64,000 nt of DNA from Paracoccus saliphilus (GTDB taxonomy: Bacteria; Pseudomonadota; Alphaproteobacteria; Rhodobacterales; Rhodobacteraceae), in NCBI RefSeq assembly GCF_028553805.1, contig NZ_CP067140.1, positions 620,001 to 684,000 of the forward strand. The letters run 5' to 3'. Positions within the stretch are counted from its first letter, which is position 1; the number at the start of each line of letters is the position of its first letter. Under the pieces are notes generated by a model. That model saw nothing but the letters and a program-made list of their open reading frames with translations. It was not told the DNA's origin and did not search any database. Positions 59,986 to 64,000 of the stretch are shown piece by piece. Both the position numbers and the translations under genes were made by a program.

Positions 59986-61326
59986 TTGGCCGAGCCGACC
60001 TCGACCGAGGCTTTGCCGACCCGCGCCTATGTGATTCATCCCGATCTGGGCAATGCCCGCACGCAACGGCGTGAACCCGAGCATGCGCTCGCCGAGGCCG
60101 TGGCGCTGGCGCTGGCGCTGCCGGGGATCGAGATCACAGGCGAAGAGGTCGCCCGGCTGCGTGACCCAAACCCGGGCACGCTGTTCGGCAAGGGCAAGCT
60201 GGCCGAGATCGGGGCGCGCCTGAAAGAAGCCGAGGCAGAGTTGGTTCTGGTCGATGGACCGGTTAGCCCTGTGCAACAACGCAATCTGGAGCAGGCCTGG
60301 GATGTCAAGCTGCTGGACCGGACCGGGCTGATCCTGGAAATATTCGCAGACCGGGCGCGGACGCGCGAGGGTGTGCTGCAGGTGGAGCTTGCGGCCCTGT
60401 CCTATCAGCGGACGCGGCTGGTGCGTGCCTGGACCCACCTTGAACGGCAGCGTGGCGGGCTCGGATTCGTCGGCGGCCCCGGCGAGACGCAGATCGAGGC
60501 CGACCGCCGCGCCATTGACGAACAGATGACCCGGCTGCGGCGCCAGCTTGAGCGTGTCGTCAAGACCCGGACACTTCACCGCGCGGCACGGGCCAAGGTG
60601 CCTTACCCGATCGTGGCTTTGGTCGGTTATACCAATGCGGGAAAATCGACGCTGTTCAACCGGATGACCGGGGCCGAGGTGATGGCGAAGGACATGCTTT
60701 TCGCCACGCTGGATCCGACCATGCGGGCGATACGATTGCCGGATGCGGGTGGCGGCAGTTCCGGGCGCAAGATCATCCTGTCGGACACGGTGGGTTTCAT
60801 CTCGGATTTGCCGACCGAGCTGGTCGCGGCGTTCCGCGCAACGCTGGAAGAGGTGCTGGAAGCCGATCTGATCTTGCATGTGCGCGATATCAGCCATCCG
60901 GAAACCGAAGAGCAGGCGGCGGACGTGGCCGAGATCCTCGGCAGCCTTGGTGTGGACGAGGATGTCGAGCTGATCGAGGTCTGGAACAAGATCGATGCAT
61001 TGTCGGAAGACATCCGCATGGCCCTGCGCCGCACCGATGCCCGGACCGAAGGGGTTCAGGCAGTCAGCGCGCTCAGCGGCGAGGGGCTGGATGATCTGAT
61101 CACTGCCATCGACGCGCACCTGGCCCGGGCGTTGGACGAGGCCCGCAGCACCGATATCGTCACCCTTCCGTTCAGCGATGGCCGTCGCCGTGCGTGGTTG
61201 CACGAGGCAGGTGTGGTCGAACGTGAAGAGGCGACCGAAGATGGCCTGCGGCTACACCTCAATTGGACCGCGCGTCAGAAGGCGAGTTTTGCGGCGCTGG
61301 ATGATTCTTCGGATAGTGGAAAGTAA
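59986..61326 (+). CDS. hflX: GTPase HflX
   Basis: 446 residues from TTG 59986, immediately after the hfq stop, with GAAGGCGAGG before it. N-terminal HflX domain: GTLFGKGKLAEIGARLKEAE, ERQRGGLGFVGGPGETQIEA. G domain: VALVGYTNAGKSTLFNRMTG (G1), ILSDTVGFISDLPTELVAAF (G3), VWNKIDAL (G4). HflX splits stalled or idle ribosomes. Confidence 0.95.
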   Translation: MAEPTSTEALPTRAYVIHPDLGNARTQRREPEHALAEAVALALALPGIEITGEEVARLRDPNPGTLFGKGKLAEIGARLKEAEAELVLVDGPVSPVQQRNLEQAWDVKLLDRTGLILEIFADRARTREGVLQVELAALSYQRTRLVRAWTHLERQRGGLGFVGGPGETQIEADRRAIDEQMTRLRRQLERVVKTRTLHRAARAKVPYPIVALVGYTNAGKSTLFNRMTGAEVMAKDMLFATLDPTMRAIRLPDAGGGSSGRKIILSDTVGFISDLPTELVAAFRATLEEVLEADLILHVRDISHPETEEQAADVAEILGSLGVDEDVELIEVWNKIDALSEDIRMALRRTDARTEGVQAVSALSGEGLDDLITAIDAHLARALDEARSTDIVTLPFSDGRRRAWLHEAGVVEREEATEDGLRLHLNWTARQKASFAALDDSSDSGK

Positions 61327-61602
61327 GTGACGGGGCCGTAGCTGGGAATCCGTGTCACACTGATTGATTCTCTCTCCACTTTCTTCTTCATGGAGAACCA
61401 TGGGTGTCGATGGGCGCGCCATCGCACAGGGAAGCAGCGGACAGCCTTGGGCGCAGCGTGTGTATAACTGACTGTTTTCAGTCGGTTACCTTATTCCCAG
61501 CCCCGTTTTGCCTAATCTGCGGGCAAAACTCATCTCTTCGCGCTGCATTCCTTCTCATCCCGGTTGACGGTCACGCCAAAGACGGCGTGGCCGAAATTTT
61601 TT
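61327..61602 (+). ncRNA. Candidate 3'UTR or small RNA with terminator
   Basis: About 275 bases after hflX with no ORF of note. ACTGACTG-TTTT-CAGTCGGT (about 61468-61487) makes a tetraloop hairpin, and the far end is a strong intrinsic terminator: GGTCACGCC (61569-61577) with GGCGTGGCC (61584-61592), then GAAATTTTTT. The distance from the hflX stop suggests a separate short transcript or a long structured 3'UTR. No known RNA family recognised. Confidence 0.4.
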
Positions 61603-61652
61603 GTTGACCGAATCGGCTACCCGTCACATTAGTTGCATATATCGGAACTTGG

Positions 61653-61669
61653 GTTCCATTTTATGGAAC
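61653..61669. promoter_or_regulatory. IclR-type operator
   Basis: GTTCCAT-TTT-ATGGAAC, perfect 7-bp arms with a 3-base centre, ends 16 bases before the IclR-family start. A further GGAAC...GGTTCC half-pair lies just upstream. Size and base content match IclR-family operators, so autoregulation is likely. Confidence 0.6.
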
Positions 61670-61685
61670 ATTGTGCAGGGAGGCC

Positions 61686-62423
61686 ATGTCGATACTTCAG
61701 AACGCTGCGGATGTGCTGAGATGCTTCAGCAAGGAATGCCCCGATCTGACGGTGACCGAGGTTGTGCGCCGGTTGGGCCTTCCCAAGGCGAATGTCTCGC
61801 GGCTTCTGAAGGCCATGCGCGAGGCCGGACTGCTTGAGACCATCGGCGACAGCTATCGGCATCGTCCAGGGCGGCTGATGCTGGATCTGGGCACCGCCTA
61901 TCGCAGCTCGTCGAACCTGATCGCGCGTGCTGGCGAGGTCGTGGCAGAGGTGTCGCAGCGCTTTGGCCATACCGGTTATATCTCGTTGCGCGACGGGCTG
62001 GAGGTTACCGGCGTCGCCGATTTTCCCGGCACCAACGCGCTGCGCGTGGTCGGCGCGATCGGGCGTCGTCTGACGGCGCATGAAAGCGCGACAGGCCGTT
62101 CGCTGCTCGCCCGGTTGCCGGATGAGGAGGTGCGGGCGCTTTTCACCGGGCAGGACATCCCGACAGAACTTTCCGAAAAGCTGGATAGAATTCGTCGTGA
62201 CGGGTTTTCACTGTCGAGTCAGGAGGCCACGCCCGGCGTTGATGCGATTGCCATCGCGGTGGGCGATCCGGCCACCGAAGAGGCGGTCAGCCTGTGCATC
62301 GTCTACCCCCATTCCCTCGTCGACGACAATGGCCGTGACGAGATGATCGCCGCCCTGTCCGAGGGCGCCAAAAGAATAGCGAGCGAATTGGGTGATACCG
62401 CCTTCGTCTCGCCCAGAATCTGA
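61686..62423 (+). CDS. IclR-family transcriptional regulator
   Basis: 245 residues from ATG 61686 (MSILQNAADVLRCFSKECPD); GGGAGG is close before it, and a TTG at 61671 would add five residues. The winged helix is LTVTEVVRRLGLPKANVSRL LKAMREAGLL, and the C-terminal effector domain has GYISLRDGLEVTGVADFPG and SATGRSLLARLPDEEVRALF. It lies 17 bases upstream of the hydantoinase gene and probably regulates it. Confidence 0.88.
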   Translation: MSILQNAADVLRCFSKECPDLTVTEVVRRLGLPKANVSRLLKAMREAGLLETIGDSYRHRPGRLMLDLGTAYRSSSNLIARAGEVVAEVSQRFGHTGYISLRDGLEVTGVADFPGTNALRVVGAIGRRLTAHESATGRSLLARLPDEEVRALFTGQDIPTELSEKLDRIRRDGFSLSSQEATPGVDAIAIAVGDPATEEAVSLCIVYPHSLVDDNGRDEMIAALSEGAKRIASELGDTAFVSPRI

Positions 62424-62440
62424 GAAAGAGGAAGACCCGG

Positions 62441-64000
62441 ATGAATGCTTTATCACATCGCTGGCGCGTCGGTTTCGATATCGGCGGCACATTCACCGAT
62501 TTCGTGCTGTATGACGGCGAGAACGCCTCGGTCAAATTGCACAAACGCCTGACAACTCCGCATGATCCCTCGGAGGCGGCACTTTTGGGTCTGCAAGAGC
62601 TGCTGAACATGCAGGGGATCGGGCATGCGGATGTTAGCGAGATCGTCCATGGGACCACGCTGGTCACCAATGCCGTGATCGAGCGTAAGGGGTCACCGGT
62701 CGGGCTGATCACGACGCGCGGTTTTCGCGATATCCTGGAGATGGGGACCGAGCAGCGTTACGACATTTACGACCTGTTTGTGAGTTTCCCCGATCCGATG
62801 GTCAGCCGCGATCTGCGGCTTGAGGTGGACGAGCGGATGACGGCGCAGGGCAAGGTGGTGACGCCACTGGATGAGGCCGCGGTCCTGGCCGCTGCCAAGA
62901 AACTGGTGGCCGAGGGCTGCGAGGCCATCGCGCTGATGTTCCTGCATTCCTATATCAATCCTGCGCATGAGAAACGCGCAGCCGAAATTATTCGGGCGGC
63001 TTTCCCTGAGCTTTTGGTTTCGCTGTCCTCCGACGTGGTGGCCGAGATGGGCGAGTATCAGCGTGCGGTGACGACCTGCGCCAATGCCTTCGTGCAGCCG
63101 CTCATGAACCGCTACCTGACCAAGATGGAAGGCGCCCTGCGCGCATCGGGCTTTGACGGGGCGCTGCGGCTGATGCATTCGGCGGGTGGCTTGGTGTCGT
63201 TAGAGACGGCGCGCGATTTCCCGATCCGGTTGCTGGAGAGTGGGCCGGCCGGTGGCGGGCTTGCGACGGCACTGTTCGGACAGGCTGCGGGACAGAAGGA
63301 TGTCATTTCCTTCGACATGGGCGGCACGACCGCCAAGGCCTGCATGATCGAGGATGGCCGTGCCGAGATCTCGCCGATGATGGAAGCGGCGCGGGTTCAC
63401 CGTTTCACCAAGGGTTCGGGTCTGCCGATCAAGGCGCCGGTGATCGAGATGATCGAGATCGGCGCCGGTGGCGGTTCGATCGCGGCAATCGACGAGGTCG
63501 GGCTGCTGAAGGTCGGGCCGCATTCGGCAGGTTCGGATCCCGGTCCCGCTTGTTACGGCATGGGTGGTGAGCAACCAACGGTGACCGATGCCAACCTGGT
63601 TCTGGGCTATTACGATCCGGGATTTTTCCTTGGCGGACGGATGAAGCTGGACCTGGAGGCAGCACGTACCGCAATCGCTCGCGTGGCCGAGCCGCTTGGC
63701 CTGGGTGTCGAAGAGGCCGCCCTGGGCATTCACAAGGTGGTCGTGGAAAGCATGGCCGCTGCTGCGCGCGTGCACCTGGTCGAGCGTGGCAAGGATCCGC
63801 GAGACTATTCCATGGTCGGATTTGGTGGAGCAGGCCCGGCCCATGCCACGGATGTGGCGCGGGCGATGGGAATTTCCTCGGTGCTGATCCCGCCCGCCTC
63901 CGGCGCGGCCTCGGCGCTTGGATTCCTTGCGGCGCCACTGTCCCATGATGGTGTGCGCTCGATGCGGATCGAGCTGACGCCGGGTTTCGACGCGGCGGCA
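62441..64000 (+). CDS. hyuA: Hydantoinase/oxoprolinase subunit A, 5' part
   Basis: The first 520 codons of an HyuA/acetone-carboxylase-beta-like ATPase; the gene continues beyond the window. The N-terminus WRVGFDIGGTFTDFVLYDGE is the ASKHA phosphate-binding loop, DISEIVHGTTLVTNAVIERK-type SEIVHGTTLVTNAVIERKGS follows, and the Hydantoinase_A core shows DVISFDMGGTTAKACMIEDG, SAGSDPGPACYGMGGEQPTV and VGFGGAGPAHATDVARAMGI. It hydrolyses cyclic amides such as hydantoins or 5-oxoproline with ATP; the B subunit would be expected downstream. Confidence 0.9.
   Translation, partial: MNALSHRWRVGFDIGGTFTDFVLYDGENASVKLHKRLTTPHDPSEAALLGLQELLNMQGIGHADVSEIVHGTTLVTNAVIERKGSPVGLITTRGFRDILEMGTEQRYDIYDLFVSFPDPMVSRDLRLEVDERMTAQGKVVTPLDEAAVLAAAKKLVAEGCEAIALMFLHSYINPAHEKRAAEIIRAAFPELLVSLSSDVVAEMGEYQRAVTTCANAFVQPLMNRYLTKMEGALRASGFDGALRLMHSAGGLVSLETARDFPIRLLESGPAGGGLATALFGQAAGQKDVISFDMGGTTAKACMIEDGRAEISPMMEAARVHRFTKGSGLPIKAPVIEMIEIGAGGGSIAAIDEVGLLKVGPHSAGSDPGPACYGMGGEQPTVTDANLVLGYYDPGFFLGGRMKLDLEAARTAIARVAEPLGLGVEEAALGIHKVVVESMAAAARVHLVERGKDPRDYSMVGFGGAGPAHATDVARAMGISSVLIPPASGAASALGFLAAPLSHDGVRSMRIELTPGFDAAA

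Overview
The window looks like the chromosome of an alphaproteobacterium of the family Rhodobacteraceae, most likely Paracoccus or a close relative. The evidence is high GC with strong GC3 codon use, the gene order dusB(nifR3)-ntrB-ntrC-ntrY-ntrX followed by trkA-trkH-hfq-hflX, NtrC and NtrX that lack the sigma54 GAFTGA loop, and a Rhodobacterales-type Hint protein. This is inferred from gene content, not from a search.

Layout. (1) 1-11113 is ordinary chromosome: the end of an SdhAF4-like gene, an amidase, a DapC-like aminotransferase, ftsK, a putative metalloprotease, an acid phosphatase, an MFS transporter, lolA, a PhoD-type phosphatase and tRNA-Ala(CGC). (2) 11114-23075 is a compact integrated element of about 12 kb. 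It sits in the 3' end of the tRNA gene between 15-bp att repeats. It carries a P4-type integrase, AlpA, a winged-helix protein, a Toprim primase and a DUF3987 helicase/primase in a tightly overlapping operon, and a cargo of small unknown genes, but no virion genes, so it resembles a phage satellite or minimal integrative island. (3) 23076-41400 is a scrambled accessory zone. A CHAT protease - RES-domain - DUF3800 cluster is a candidate defence locus. Next come a dCTP-deaminase gene cut off by rearrangement, one intact and two broken IS3-family copies, one intact and one inverted IS110-family copy, and a decayed IS1182-family element. Between them lie an epoxide hydrolase, a divergent LysR regulator and an EmrB-type exporter. 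(4) 41400-64000 returns to core chromosome: yjbF-yjbH, a COG3650 lipoprotein, L-serine dehydratase, dusB-ntrBCYX, a Hint-domain protein, a BrnA-like protein, trkA-trkH-hfq-hflX, an IclR regulator and the start of a hydantoinase A gene.

How parts work together. dusB-ntrB and ntrY-ntrX overlap by ATGA and form the nitrogen-regulation operon; trkA and trkH are the potassium uptake pair; hfq and hflX are adjacent as in many proteobacteria. In the island, three or four consecutive start/stop overlaps suggest one translationally coupled replication operon driven from the AlpA side.

Most notable signals: the CHAT-RES-DUF3800 locus; the two IS110 copies sharing a short insertion context that is also present in their non-coding end, as expected of bridge-RNA-guided elements; an inversion that split one IS110 copy and produced two chimeric ORFs; a pair of 11-bp-period tandem repeat arrays at two distant core-genome sites; and an origin-like region inside the island.
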